A DNA stretch of 41,524 nucleotides from assembly GCF_007489275.1 (NCBI RefSeq), contig NZ_VLNR01000061.1:1-41524 (forward strand), in the 5' to 3' direction. Shown piece by piece: positions 7,591 through 16,828 of this stretch. The DNA is from Aquimarina algiphila. Lineage in GTDB: Bacteria; Bacteroidota; Bacteroidia; Flavobacteriales; Flavobacteriaceae. The translations under genes were made by a program, and so were the position numbers. The first letter of the stretch is position 1; each line of letters opens with the position of its first letter. The notes below the pieces were generated by a model that was not told the DNA's origin, searched no databases, and saw nothing but the letters and a program-made list of their open reading frames with translations.

Positions 7591-7687
7591 TACTCATTAT
7601 CCGCCTACACTCTTTTTAATAACCAAGTAATACCATTTACTTCTCATATAGAGGGATAAATGTCTTTACATATTCAATGAATTGAAA

Positions 7688-7885
7688 ATGAAAAAATTTA
7701 AAAAATTAGTAAGACGATCCGCTTTAATACTACTCATCATCATGGCCTCATTACTTCCTATTCCTATATTTTTCACCAAAAAAGAAGGTAAATTTAATGA
7801 TGAACATACTATTGAATTGGTAGAACAAAAACAGGAAGATACAATGATCAAAACCAAAAAACTAGGAGAAGAACTCAACTCCTAG
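7688..7885 (+). CDS. Small single-pass membrane protein (65 aa)
   Basis: From ATG 7688 the product has a strongly basic N-terminus (MKKFKKLVRRS), one hydrophobic helix (about residues 12-30) and an acidic polar tail. This fits a small inner-membrane protein with its N-terminus inside. No family is recognised. The final codons form the first arm of the terminator at 7856-7890, so gene and terminator overlap. Confidence 0.55.
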   Translation: MKKFKKLVRRSALILLIIMASLLPIPIFFTKKEGKFNDEHTIELVEQKQEDTMIKTKKLGEELNS

Positions 7886-7890
7886 TTTTT
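7856..7890. terminator. Terminator overlapping the end of the 65-aa gene
   Basis: AAAACTAGGAG pairs with CTCCTAGTTTT around a 10-nt loop, followed by a T-run on the plus strand and preceded by an A-run. It can also serve the convergent POT gene ending at 7901. Confidence 0.8.
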
Positions 7891-7900
7891 GGAACATCTT

Positions 7901-9460
7901 CTAATGTATACCAACCATTAATTTTTTGATTATTGGTGAAATTACGAGTGCAATTATTCCGATTACAATAGTAATAACACCAAAATTGGCATATACTGAA
8001 ACATAAGAATACAGTTGCTGAAATGCTTCTGTATGGCCATTTTCTGTTACAGCACCTGATAAACCGGTAATAACTTCACTTATCTTTCCAGAAAACCCTT
8101 TTGAAAAAATGCTAGTCTCTCCTTCTTTTACTGTGGTAAGCTTTGCTATTTTACCAGCAAAAAAGTGTCCATAGAAATTAGCAGAAAACCAAACTCCCAT
8201 AATAAAAGTTACATATTTCACAGGAGATAACTCTGTGATTTTAGAAAGTCCTATTGGAGATAAAAACAGTTCTCCTATGGTTAATATCAGATATCCAAAA
8301 ATGAGATAAAACATTGGTGTTCTGGCATATTCATCGACCCCTTGTGCAGACATTCCAAAAACTACAAAACCCAGTCCGAGAAACAGCATTCCCAGGCCAA
8401 ATTTAATAGCAGAATTGGGATTTGCTTTTTTCTTACTTAGAAATGTCCATAATATGGCAAAAGGAACTGCTAAAACTACGATCCAGATGGAGTTTACACT
8501 ATTGGTCTGAGCTGCGTTAATCCCTATCAGATTTACATTTCTATCCGCAAATAAGGTAAGTGAACTTCCTGCTTGTTCGAATACAGCTGCGAATAAAGCA
8601 TATAAAGTTGTAAAATAAACTGCTACTAATAACCTTTTTCGTTCTTTGAGGCTTACTTTAATTAATATATATGTAATATATCCAATCAAAAATAAAGAAG
8701 CAATCCAAACCAAATAATGTTCAAACTCGTTAAACCTTATGATCAAAGCAAACAAAGGAACTGATAACCATGCTATCAACCAAATTCGCCCTCCTTTATT
8801 AAGTCCGTATATTTTCTTTTCATATTTTTTTTTATCTGGCACTAACCCTTTATCTCCAAATATGGTTAATTGAGTTCCTCTTTTAAAAACTAATAACCCT
8901 ATCAACATTCCAATCCCTGCTAATAAAAATCCGTAATGCCACCCATACAACTCTGCAAGCCAAGCACATAATAGAGGCGCTATTGCTCCTCCAAGATTAA
9001 TTCCTAAATAAAATATTGTAAACCCTGAATCTCTCCTTCTATCTCCTTCTTCATATAATGTCCCTACCATTGTAGAAATATTAGGTTTAAAAAAACCATT
9101 ACCAACGATTATAAGCCCTAGTGAACCATAGAAAAACACAGGCTGTTCAATGGTTAGAAAAAAATGCCCTGCAGCCATCAAAACTCCTCCAAGTATAATA
9201 GATTTTCTATACCCAATATATCTATCTGCTATAATACCTCCAATCATAGGAGTTACATACACCAAGGACATATATGCGGCCATAACACCAAACGATTTAT
9301 CATCAGAATACAGAAGGTGTTTTGTCATATACAACACTAGAAGTGCTTTCATACCATAAAATGAAAACCGTTCCCATAGTTCGGCAAAAAACAGGTACAA
9401 TAGTCCCTTTGGATGTCCAAATACTTCTTGTTTATCTACAACAGTGTGATCTAAATTCAT
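7901..9460 (-). CDS. Proton-dependent oligopeptide transporter (POT/PTR2 family)
   Basis: A major-facilitator-superfamily symporter that imports di- and tripeptides with protons across the inner membrane. The N-terminal helix carries the POT signature ExxERFxxYG (FAELWERFSFYGMKALL, about residues 26-42). The second family motif follows as GGIIADRYIGYRKSII (about 73-88), and FYLGINLGGAIAPL (about 150-163) matches the PTR2 signature. At 519 aa with about 14 hydrophobic segments it has the usual bacterial DtpT-like length. It is transcribed alone and convergent with the 65-aa gene. Confidence 0.93.
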   Translation of the reverse strand: MNLDHTVVDKQEVFGHPKGLLYLFFAELWERFSFYGMKALLVLYMTKHLLYSDDKSFGVMAAYMSLVYVTPMIGGIIADRYIGYRKSIILGGVLMAAGHFFLTIEQPVFFYGSLGLIIVGNGFFKPNISTMVGTLYEEGDRRRDSGFTIFYLGINLGGAIAPLLCAWLAELYGWHYGFLLAGIGMLIGLLVFKRGTQLTIFGDKGLVPDKKKYEKKIYGLNKGGRIWLIAWLSVPLFALIIRFNEFEHYLVWIASLFLIGYITYILIKVSLKERKRLLVAVYFTTLYALFAAVFEQAGSSLTLFADRNVNLIGINAAQTNSVNSIWIVVLAVPFAILWTFLSKKKANPNSAIKFGLGMLFLGLGFVVFGMSAQGVDEYARTPMFYLIFGYLILTIGELFLSPIGLSKITELSPVKYVTFIMGVWFSANFYGHFFAGKIAKLTTVKEGETSIFSKGFSGKISEVITGLSGAVTENGHTEAFQQLYSYVSVYANFGVITIVIGIIALVISPIIKKLMVGIH

Positions 9461-9597
9461 GTTATGTGTTTACATTATTATTAAACACAAAGCATGGATA
9501 GTTTTTGGATAACTAAAAATGAAGTTCTAAAAAATAGTAATTTATATTAAATTGTGATTCTGAAACAATTGATTACAAATAATCACAATTCATATTT

Positions 9598-10707
9598 TTA
9601 ACAGGTTTTATTAAATTCTTCTAAGAGTGTTTCATCTATACTTATATTCTCAGGAATCACTCTAAGTCTATATTTTCCCTGTCCCATAAAAGTGAATAAA
9701 TCCTTTCTCTCTAATTGCGATATTGATTCTAATTGAAGTATTGAATTGATATTCTCGATAATTCTACTTAGATAGGTTTGACTTTTTATTTCTCCCCCAG
9801 AGTTCACTAATAAATATTGCCCATCCCCTATTTCGTATTTTCGTTTTACAGCAAATTTCAACAGATTTTTATACTGTGTGGTTTTGGAACCAAAATCTAT
9901 GGTTTTATCATAGATTTCTTTAGACGGAATTGTCATTTTCACCAATGACCAATCCATAAATTTAATAGTCATTTCACTTGGTTTTGGTGTTAATGCCAAT
10001 TGAATTACCCAACTTGTCGCTAACACCAGAAAAATTGAAATAAATGTCGTTTTGGCTATAATCTTTATCAAATGTCCATATAATATATCATCCATAACTA
10101 CGAATACATCTGGCATTTGCGATACCAACATTAACAAAAAAGCAAGTACAGAAATTATTGCAACCAACTTTAAATCTCTGTTCATGAATGTCTTATAAAA
10201 AGATACTATTAACAAATACATTAAGAAACATGAAAGAATTAAATCGGGAATTCCGCTTATACGAATTCCGTTTACAACTGGATTATCTTTATACCCCTGA
10301 ATCAAAAAAAAAGTTACTGTAGAAACAGCAATTATTAAAATGGTTAAAACAATGGTATTTTTTCTGTTTTTATATAAAAATCGTGGTGCAAAATCGAAAT
10401 AAAATAATGCTAATAACAAAGCAAGCGTATTTAAAACGGAAAAAAAGCTATACCCTACATCAAATATAATTGTGGTGTCAAAAGATAAAAGATTACCTAG
10501 ATAGATCCATGTACCAGAAAACACCCAAATAAAAAGAGCTAAACTTAAATACAGTAGGCCTTTATCTATTCTTTTTTGTGAATCATCTTCTTCCAAAAAT
10601 TGCTTGAAACGTTTTCTTATATTATACCAGATTGCTAACAACAATATCCCTCCTATCAAAGAGATACAGATATGAGCTAGGCTATAAAATTCAGTAATAT
10701 CTGACAT
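9598..10707 (-). CDS. Seven-helix membrane protein with C-terminal cytoplasmic domain (369 aa)
   Basis: No family recognised. Hydrophobic segments at about residues 9-28, 49-71, 82-106, 117-137, 153-175, 180-204 and 216-240 give a seven-helix N-terminal half. The last 125 residues are soluble, with a run of short beta-like stretches (KYEIGDGQYLLVNSGGEIKSQTYL) and a charged end. The layout suggests a membrane-bound sensory or regulatory protein, but no enzyme or signalling motif is visible. It starts at ATG 10707 and diverges from the msrA-like gene. Confidence 0.65.
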   Translation of the reverse strand: MSDITEFYSLAHICISLIGGILLLAIWYNIRKRFKQFLEEDDSQKRIDKGLLYLSLALFIWVFSGTWIYLGNLLSFDTTIIFDVGYSFFSVLNTLALLLALFYFDFAPRFLYKNRKNTIVLTILIIAVSTVTFFLIQGYKDNPVVNGIRISGIPDLILSCFLMYLLIVSFYKTFMNRDLKLVAIISVLAFLLMLVSQMPDVFVVMDDILYGHLIKIIAKTTFISIFLVLATSWVIQLALTPKPSEMTIKFMDWSLVKMTIPSKEIYDKTIDFGSKTTQYKNLLKFAVKRKYEIGDGQYLLVNSGGEIKSQTYLSRIIENINSILQLESISQLERKDLFTFMGQGKYRLRVIPENISIDETLLEEFNKTC

Positions 10708-10845
10708 ATAGTGAAGTCTAATTATCGATGTCTAATGTACACATATCTTCCAAAATAAGCATATTCAGGTTTTTAAATCTTCTTAAATTTCTAAAAATGA
10801 AAAATCTTTTTTAAGTAATTATATGTTTTTACGACAATATATACA

Positions 10846-11334
10846 ATGAAGAGTTTTCAAAAAATAGGATTAGGTGGTGGTTGTCACTGGTGTACAGAAG
10901 CAGTTTTTCAATCTTTAAAAGGTATTCTAAAAGTAGAACAAGGATACATTAGAAGTTATGGAGAAAATGACTATTTCTCTGAAGCTGTACTTGTGTATTT
11001 TGATCCCGGGCAAATCCTTCTCAAGGATATCATTGAAATTCATTTATATACTCATAAAAGCACATCCAATCATAGTTTTAGAGAAAAATACAGAAGTGCT
11101 ATATATTATCTAGAAGAAAGTAAAAAACAAAATGTAGAGCACATTCTTAATCAGCTTCAAGAAGAATTTGATCACCAATTAGTAACTAAACCTCTAAAAT
11201 TTCAAGAATTTCAATCCTCCAGGGCGGCATTACTTGATTATTATACAAATGACCCTGAAAGGCCTTTTTGTAAAAAATACATCAATCCTAAATTGGATTT
11301 CTTAAAGGAAAAATACGCTAAAGTTATTCGATAG
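10846..11334 (+). CDS. msrA: Divergent peptide-methionine (S)-S-oxide reductase (MsrA family)
   Basis: MsrA repairs oxidised methionine by reducing the S-sulfoxide with a catalytic Cys that is then recycled through other thiols. Here the active-site motif is GGCHWCTEAVF (Cys13), with the usual GCFW phenylalanine replaced by histidine. That residue normally helps form the hydrophobic methyl-binding pocket. A Cys at 16 and one near the end (RPFCKKY, about Cys142) could resolve the sulfenic acid. YRSAIYY (about 83-89) matches the conserved QYRSAI(F/Y)Y strand, although the preceding region is diverged (HKSTSNHSFREK instead of the usual DPTT...GxDxGxQ). The length, 162 aa, is in the family range. 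The stop abuts convergent purM. Confidence 0.8.
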   Translation: MKSFQKIGLGGGCHWCTEAVFQSLKGILKVEQGYIRSYGENDYFSEAVLVYFDPGQILLKDIIEIHLYTHKSTSNHSFREKYRSAIYYLEESKKQNVEHILNQLQEEFDHQLVTKPLKFQEFQSSRAALLDYYTNDPERPFCKKYINPKLDFLKEKYAKVIR

Positions 11335-12516
11335 TTAACTATAAATATACGCTCCAAACTCACTCTGTATAGTAAGTTTTTTTTCTTCAGAAGCTTCTAC
11401 TCTTCCAACAATACGAGCATCTACATTAAAGCTTTTAGAAATTGCTATAATTTCCTCTGCTATTTCAGGAGCAACATATATTTCCATTCTATGCCCCATA
11501 TTAAATACCTGATACATTTCTTTCCAATCAGTCCCTGAGTTTTCCTGAATTAATTTAAAAAGAGGAGGTACATCAAATAAATTGTCTTTTACAATATGAA
11601 GATTATCTACAAAATGTAGAATTTTAGTTTGTGCTCCTCCACTGCAATGCACCATCCCATGTATCGTTTTACTATCAAATTGAGATAAGATTTTCTTAAT
11701 AATAGGAGCATAAGTTCTGGTAGGTGACAATACCAATTTACCGGCATCTATTGGAGCATCTTTAACCTCATCAGTCAAGTTTGTTTTTCCAGAATACACT
11801 AAATCATTAGGAACTGAAGGATCAAAACTTTCAGGGTATTTTTCTGCTAACACCTTACTAAACACATCATGACGTGCAGATGTTAAACCATTGCTTCCCA
11901 TACCGCCATTGTATTCTTTTTCATAGCTGGCTTGACCAAAAGAAGCTAATCCCACAATAACGTCACCTGCTTTTATATTTGCATTATCAATTACATCTTT
12001 ACGTCTCATTCGAGCAGTTACGGTAGAATCTACTATAATTGTTCTTACCAAATCCCCAACATCTGCTGTCTCTCCTCCTGTAGAATGAATTTCTACTCCG
12101 AAACCTTTAAGTTCATCCAACAACTCTTCGGTACCATTAATAATTGCAGAAATTACTTCTCCCGGAATTAAATTTTTATTTCTTCCGATAGTAGAAGATA
12201 ACATAATATTGTCTGTAGCACCCACGCATAATAAGTCATCAATATTCATGATCAACGCGTCTTGTGCAATTCCTTTCCAAACGGAAACATCTCCTGTTTC
12301 TTTCCAATACATATATGCCAGAGAAGATTTGGTCCCTGCTCCATCGGCATGCATAATCAAACAATACTCTTCATCCCCGGTTAAGGAATCAGGAACTATT
12401 TTACAAAATGCTTTTGGAAAAAGTCCTTTATCTATATTCTTAATTGCACTATGCACATCTTCTTTGGAAGCTGAAACTCCACGTTGCGCATAACGTTTAC
12501 TTACTTCTTGACTCAT
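11335..12516 (-). CDS. purM: Phosphoribosylformylglycinamidine cyclo-ligase (AIR synthase)
   Basis: PurM makes 5-aminoimidazole ribotide from FGAM using ATP in purine synthesis. At 393 aa it is the longer Bacteroidota form. Visible signatures are YAQRGVSASKED near the start, MHADGAGTKSSLAY (ATP/substrate loop), MNIDDLLCVGA, the STGGETADVGDLV loop and VIVGLASFGQASYE. I chose ATG 12516 (MSQEVSKRYAQRG) over the upstream ATG 12549 because family proteins begin at this point and the 11 extra residues look unrelated. Convergent with msrA, with no spacer. Confidence 0.93.
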   Translation of the reverse strand: MSQEVSKRYAQRGVSASKEDVHSAIKNIDKGLFPKAFCKIVPDSLTGDEEYCLIMHADGAGTKSSLAYMYWKETGDVSVWKGIAQDALIMNIDDLLCVGATDNIMLSSTIGRNKNLIPGEVISAIINGTEELLDELKGFGVEIHSTGGETADVGDLVRTIIVDSTVTARMRRKDVIDNANIKAGDVIVGLASFGQASYEKEYNGGMGSNGLTSARHDVFSKVLAEKYPESFDPSVPNDLVYSGKTNLTDEVKDAPIDAGKLVLSPTRTYAPIIKKILSQFDSKTIHGMVHCSGGAQTKILHFVDNLHIVKDNLFDVPPLFKLIQENSGTDWKEMYQVFNMGHRMEIYVAPEIAEEIIAISKSFNVDARIVGRVEASEEKKLTIQSEFGAYIYS

Positions 12517-12577
12517 TGTATTGGAAATTAAAGCGCAAAGATAATTCAATTTAATTCATAGACTAAATTGAAAATAC

Positions 12578-12619
12578 AAAATTCCAAACCCTACTATATT
12601 TTTTTAGGATTTGGAATTT
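12578..12619 (-). terminator. Probable terminator of the curli operon
   Basis: AAATTCCAAA (12578-12587) pairs with TTTGGAATTT (12610-12619), with an inner CCTA/TAGG pairing. On the minus strand the stem is followed by TTTTGTATTTTC. It lies just after the last curli gene (stop at 12643) and before purM. Confidence 0.65.
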
Positions 12620-12642
12620 GCTATGATACTCTAGAATTGTTG

Positions 12643-14133
12643 TTATTCCCAATCTGGCATAGCTGCTTTTTCTATGATAGTTGTTCTATCGTCGAGATCA
12701 GAAATTAAAAATGTAACAATATTTTTTGCTGAAATACCATCATTTGAAGTGTTCACCACAATTACACTAGCTTCATTAGGCGAAAAACGTGCATCAAGAT
12801 CATTCGTGCCTGCTGGTTTATCAGTGGATAAATCTGTACTTGTCATTGCAGTAAAATTATAAACAAATACGTGAGAATCTAATTGTCTATAATTTGTTGG
12901 GGTTTCAGAACCTGATATATCCCTGCTATACAACAATTGATTTCCATCTACTGATAGATTTATACTTCCTGCTGCCCCATTTTCTCCTGTAAGCACAGTA
13001 TTTTGCACTACTCCTGCTTCATTAATTGTAAAAATCTGAACCGAGTATCCATCCAGGTCATTCGTCTTTAAAGCGATGATACCGGTACTTTCATTTTTAT
13101 CAACTTCTGTAATTAAATCTCCTGTTGTCTGATAGATTAAGACCAAACCACTCCCATCAATATTTATAGAATATAATTTATCTTGATTTGGAAATAATAA
13201 TTTGGCTCCATTAGCATCCCATGAGAAATCAATCTCTTCTAGATTAAATCCAGATACTCCTATTGTTGAAGTCACTTGCTCTACATCTGAGCCATCCTCG
13301 TTCATAGTAAACAAATGTGTTTGTGAACCGACAGATTGTAAAAAGGCTATTTTCCCTGTAGTTACATTTCTTCTTGGTCTAAAGCTATTTTTAGAAACTG
13401 ATGTAAGTGGAATTTGCGTTCCACCACTTTCATCAGCAGAATAAATAACACTATTACCTCCTACTAATTTGGTAAAAACGATTCTATTATTTGGTGCATT
13501 TGCAGTCTCAAAGGCAAATGTGGTACTGTTTACGGTAGCATTAATACCATCACTAGCACTTACTTGCCAGAAATATTTTAATCCATATGTAAGTCCAGAA
13601 ACTGTATACGTAGTATCTGTTATATTTTCAAAAGTTTCTATGGTAGCATTTTCTTCATTTCTTAAACTTACCGTATACGTAATGGTATCATCATCGGGGT
13701 CACTGGCACTCCAAACCAGCTTTACCTCTAGAGGAAGATCAACTGCATTATCTACAGGGGTTACTAATGTTGCGGCAGTAGGAGGTCGATTTGTGGCTGT
13801 TTCTATATCCATTTCAAAAACAATTTCTATCTCATTACCTGCCAAAACTGTAATCCCTTCAAAAACTGCCAGTAATCCTTCTCTCTGAGCAGAAAGAGAA
13901 TAATCTCCCGAGGGTATATTATCTATTTGATAAACGCCTTCTGCATTTGTAAAAACTGTACTTGAAGCTGGATTAGTTGATATTTTTACATTCTCTAATG
14001 GCTCATTAGTTCCTTTCCTGACTACTGTTCCTTTTACAGATCCGAGTCCTTCTAAATCAATAGTATCTTCGCTACATGAAACGGTAACAATAATAACAAA
14101 AGCACTTATTATTTTTATGATATATTCTTTCAT
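12643..14133 (-). CDS. Curli-operon lipoprotein: CarbopepD_reg, FnIII-like and beta-propeller domains (496 aa)
   Basis: A predicted surface or periplasmic lipoprotein: signal peptide with acylated Cys at about 20 (VTVSC). It then has a carboxypeptidase-regulatory-like beta-sandwich (about 30-112, VKGTVVRKGTNEPLENVKIS), a fibronectin-type-III-like module (about 115-210, with SASDPDDDTITYTVSL), and a TolB/WD40-like propeller region with repeated '(I/L)..(N/D)..G....(L/V)T' blades (about 215-490). It follows csgG by 6 bp and ends the operon. A role in holding or presenting curli fibres is plausible from context only. Confidence 0.75.
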   Translation of the reverse strand: MKEYIIKIISAFVIIVTVSCSEDTIDLEGLGSVKGTVVRKGTNEPLENVKISTNPASSTVFTNAEGVYQIDNIPSGDYSLSAQREGLLAVFEGITVLAGNEIEIVFEMDIETATNRPPTAATLVTPVDNAVDLPLEVKLVWSASDPDDDTITYTVSLRNEENATIETFENITDTTYTVSGLTYGLKYFWQVSASDGINATVNSTTFAFETANAPNNRIVFTKLVGGNSVIYSADESGGTQIPLTSVSKNSFRPRRNVTTGKIAFLQSVGSQTHLFTMNEDGSDVEQVTSTIGVSGFNLEEIDFSWDANGAKLLFPNQDKLYSINIDGSGLVLIYQTTGDLITEVDKNESTGIIALKTNDLDGYSVQIFTINEAGVVQNTVLTGENGAAGSINLSVDGNQLLYSRDISGSETPTNYRQLDSHVFVYNFTAMTSTDLSTDKPAGTNDLDARFSPNEASVIVVNTSNDGISAKNIVTFLISDLDDRTTIIEKAAMPDWE

Positions 14134-14139
14134 CTGTTT

Positions 14140-15525
14140 TTATTCTATTTTCTTCCTTTTAACAGGATTACCAAAGTACCAATTAAGTCCTAAAGAAAAA
14201 TTAAAATACTGATCATCTCGTTTTCCTTGAACTATATTATCTAATTCATCACTTAACACCAAATTATGAGTAGCACTTAGAGAAATACCCACTTTATCCG
14301 AAACTAAATACTCTATTCCTCCACCATATTGGAGTTTAAACAATGTATTATCAAAATCATCATCATTTACAATTCCCATTCCCCCGTATAGAAATGGCGA
14401 TAGTTTTTCGAATGGCAACAAGCTTAATTCAGCATTTAGATCAATAGCATTAAAACCTTTTGAAAACGAGTTTTCATTTGTCAATTCAAATTTATTAATA
14501 CTCGAATTTACGTTGAGGTACGGGTTAAAATACCATCTTGCTCCTGCTTTTACAGAATATGTAAGTTCTGGATTATTAAGATCTCCTCCAATGAGCGCAG
14601 TACCTCCTTTAAGAAAAACACTCGTTTTAGATCTTCTTTCTTTAAAGTATCGATCGTATAAGGCTGTATTTTGAGCTTCATTCTTCTCTGCCTTATATTT
14701 TTCTACTAGATTCTCAACAACTTCAGGTTCGGCATTAACTTCCCATAACTTATCCTCTACACCTTCAACAATCAGAGATTCTACTGCTTTTTCAATAGCC
14801 TCTGAAACTGCCATCTGTGCAGGTTCATTTTTGGTAAATCCGGTTTCGGCTTCTAATAATCTTCTAAATCTCACATATCTAAAGAAATTTGCATCTAGTG
14901 CTTGTGATAAGATTGTTTTGGATACATATACAGTTTTAAGAATTTTACCACTAGATGTAGAAACAGCTCGTAAATAGATTGTAATTCTATCTTGTCTATA
15001 TTGTGTAGAAGCTCCGACTCCAAAATACCTTGCTCCTAATCCTCCTGTAATGATATTAGAATCATAAGAAACTATACCTCCTTCTAGAATAATGCCTGCA
15101 TATAATAAAGGGGGTAACTGAGGTTCGTTTGGGTTTTTATTTTTTCTATATTCTTTTCTGGTAGAGCGTATAATATTGCGCTCATTAAGTAAATTGCTTA
15201 GATTTTCTCTTTCAATAGGTACAAACCACTTAGAGTCTTCTAAAGCCTTAATTAAAATTGTTGTCGCTCCCTGAGTAACAGCTGTACTAAAAGTATTTCC
15301 ACTTTCTGTGGGTTTGTATTGACCTGTTTGATCTCTAAATTTATACACCCCGACAACCAAAGGTTCTACTGGCGAGGGAAAATCTCTTAGTGTTTTAGTA
15401 ACTTCTGTATCTTCTCCTATTCTGGCACTTTCTATGGTAATGGGTTGGTTAAAATAAGTTCCGCATCCAGATAAAAAAAGCGCACAAGAACATACTACAA
15501 TTACATTATAAAATTTATTGTACAT
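14140..15525 (-). CDS. csgG: CsgG curli secretion channel with C-terminal barrel extension (461 aa)
   Basis: CsgG forms the nonameric outer-membrane pore that exports curlin subunits. The lipoprotein signal ends at Cys21 (LFLSGC). The CsgG domain (about 25-270) has the family opening PLVVGVYKFRDQTGQYKP, WFVPIERENLSNLLNERNIIR and the transmembrane-hairpin region rich in GGLGARYFGVGAS. Residues about 295-461 are extra compared with the ~280-aa enterobacterial protein. They form alternating strands ending in an aromatic (FSLGLNWYFGNP), which looks like an OmpA-type eight-strand outer-membrane barrel. It sits 6 bp after csgF and 6 bp before the lipoprotein gene. Confidence 0.92.
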   Translation of the reverse strand: MYNKFYNVIVVCSCALFLSGCGTYFNQPITIESARIGEDTEVTKTLRDFPSPVEPLVVGVYKFRDQTGQYKPTESGNTFSTAVTQGATTILIKALEDSKWFVPIERENLSNLLNERNIIRSTRKEYRKNKNPNEPQLPPLLYAGIILEGGIVSYDSNIITGGLGARYFGVGASTQYRQDRITIYLRAVSTSSGKILKTVYVSKTILSQALDANFFRYVRFRRLLEAETGFTKNEPAQMAVSEAIEKAVESLIVEGVEDKLWEVNAEPEVVENLVEKYKAEKNEAQNTALYDRYFKERRSKTSVFLKGGTALIGGDLNNPELTYSVKAGARWYFNPYLNVNSSINKFELTNENSFSKGFNAIDLNAELSLLPFEKLSPFLYGGMGIVNDDDFDNTLFKLQYGGGIEYLVSDKVGISLSATHNLVLSDELDNIVQGKRDDQYFNFSLGLNWYFGNPVKRKKIE

Positions 15526-15531
15526 TAAAAT

Positions 15532-15939
15532 TTAATTAGGAATTATTACTTGGGACTGATCTCCTGTACTTGTATCTAAAATATTGATAACCAAACCTTC
15601 ACCTGATGGAAAGATCTCAACAAATAATGTCCCAAAATTGAAAGTCCCTTCTGTAAGACCATCTTCACCAAATTGTTCATTAAATAATGTTCTGGATATT
15701 TGATTCAATAATTGACCATTAAGATTTTCTGTGAATCCCTCTAAATCAGATCTTTGGTCCCTTGATGAATTATTATCATCTGTAAATTTATTTTGAGCTT
15801 CTGCAGAACTGAGTAACCATTGATAATTAAATGTATCCCCTCCAAATGCAGGGTTTACAGGTCTATACACCAAATCTTGTCCAAAGGAAAAACTACATAT
15901 CGAAAAAACAAGAAATATTGTTATTGTAATTGATTTCAC
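15532..15939 (-). CDS. csgF: CsgF curli assembly/nucleation factor
   Basis: CsgF inserts into the CsgG pore from outside and couples export to CsgB-dependent nucleation. This 135-aa protein has a cleavable signal peptide (about residues 1-20, ending SFGQ). The mature N-terminus then reads DLVYRPVNPAFGGDTFNYQWLL, the stretch known to plug into CsgG, in which the NPxFGG motif is diagnostic. The C-terminal part (FGTLFVEIFPSGEGLVINILD) is beta-rich. It is separated from csgE by a 141-bp gap with no gene, and is followed closely by csgG. Confidence 0.9.
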   Translation of the reverse strand: MKSITITIFLVFSICSFSFGQDLVYRPVNPAFGGDTFNYQWLLSSAEAQNKFTDDNNSSRDQRSDLEGFTENLNGQLLNQISRTLFNEQFGEDGLTEGTFNFGTLFVEIFPSGEGLVINILDTSTGDQSQVIIPN

Positions 15940-16080
15940 ACGTTTAAAATTTTATATTTAATTGAAAAACTGAGAATGCCTATACAACTTTACTAGGTTT
16001 TATTCTCTCTTCAAAAATCTTAATCATTTGCTTTTACAAGAAAAGATTAATTTTTTAATGTTCATTCTATCCTGACTATT

Positions 16081-16806
16081 TTAATATTGAAAAATATCGT
16101 TTTTCTGTTTTTTCAGGTCTTTAAAATATTTATACACTTTACGAATCGCAATTTTCGACATTTGTTCTAAATACTCTAAATCTGGTTTCCCCAAAAATTC
16201 ATGAATAACGTTATCTTCTATTTTTACCTGAATAATGGTACTACGTCCAAAACTTAATTTTTCAAAGACTCCAACGACTTTGTTTCCATTTATTTGTGCT
16301 AAGGTATATGTAGTATAAAAAAATTCATAAAAATCTCTCCCTGGTTTTGTTTTTGTTTCTTCTACAACAATCCCTTTTAATACGATTCCATCATCTGATG
16401 ATTCGTCTTCAATTTTTTCAGTTTTTTGATGCGCCTCTTCATTAAATCCTATCCTATCTTTACCAATGATTTTATCTTCTTCATAAATTAGTAACAATAC
16501 TACTAACTTATCATTTTGTGTGATATTAACAATGCCTCTTGATAGTTCTTTACTTTCGTTTGCTTCTAAAGTAAATCTATCTTCTTGATCATTTTTGGTA
16601 ACTAAATTATTAGCATCTGTTTTAAAAGCCGTGACTGAGTACCTTAAACTTTTATAAACTTCTGTAGTATTAGTTACAGTACTTATTACTGAAATAACAC
16701 CATCAACAGTTTCAGTTTTAATCTTAGCAACTACATCTGTATTTGTAAACTGAGCAACCGAAACCTGAAAAAACAAAGATAGAAGTATGACTAATCTTGA
16801 TTTCAT
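16081..16806 (-). CDS. csgE: CsgE curli specificity factor with N-terminal CsgH/CsgC-like domain (241 aa)
   Basis: CsgE caps the periplasmic side of CsgG and directs curlin into the channel. The CsgE part is about residues 128-241: EDESSDDGIVLKGIVVEETK, then the conserved GRDFYEFFY, LSFGRSTIIQVKIEDN and the C-terminal amphipathic helix. Enterobacterial CsgE is about 130 aa. Here a signal peptide (1-18) is followed by an additional ~100-residue beta-sandwich (20-125). Its late strands, DRFTLEANESKELSRGIVNI..NDKLVVLLLIY, resemble CsgH, the Ig-like periplasmic anti-amyloid chaperone of other curli systems. The CsgH match is made by eye. It lies 22 bp after the CsgB-like gene. Confidence 0.85.
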   Translation of the reverse strand: MKSRLVILLSLFFQVSVAQFTNTDVVAKIKTETVDGVISVISTVTNTTEVYKSLRYSVTAFKTDANNLVTKNDQEDRFTLEANESKELSRGIVNITQNDKLVVLLLIYEEDKIIGKDRIGFNEEAHQKTEKIEDESSDDGIVLKGIVVEETKTKPGRDFYEFFYTTYTLAQINGNKVVGVFEKLSFGRSTIIQVKIEDNVIHEFLGKPDLEYLEQMSKIAIRKVYKYFKDLKKQKNDIFQY

Positions 16807-16828
16807 ACTTTACATATATTGGGAATGC

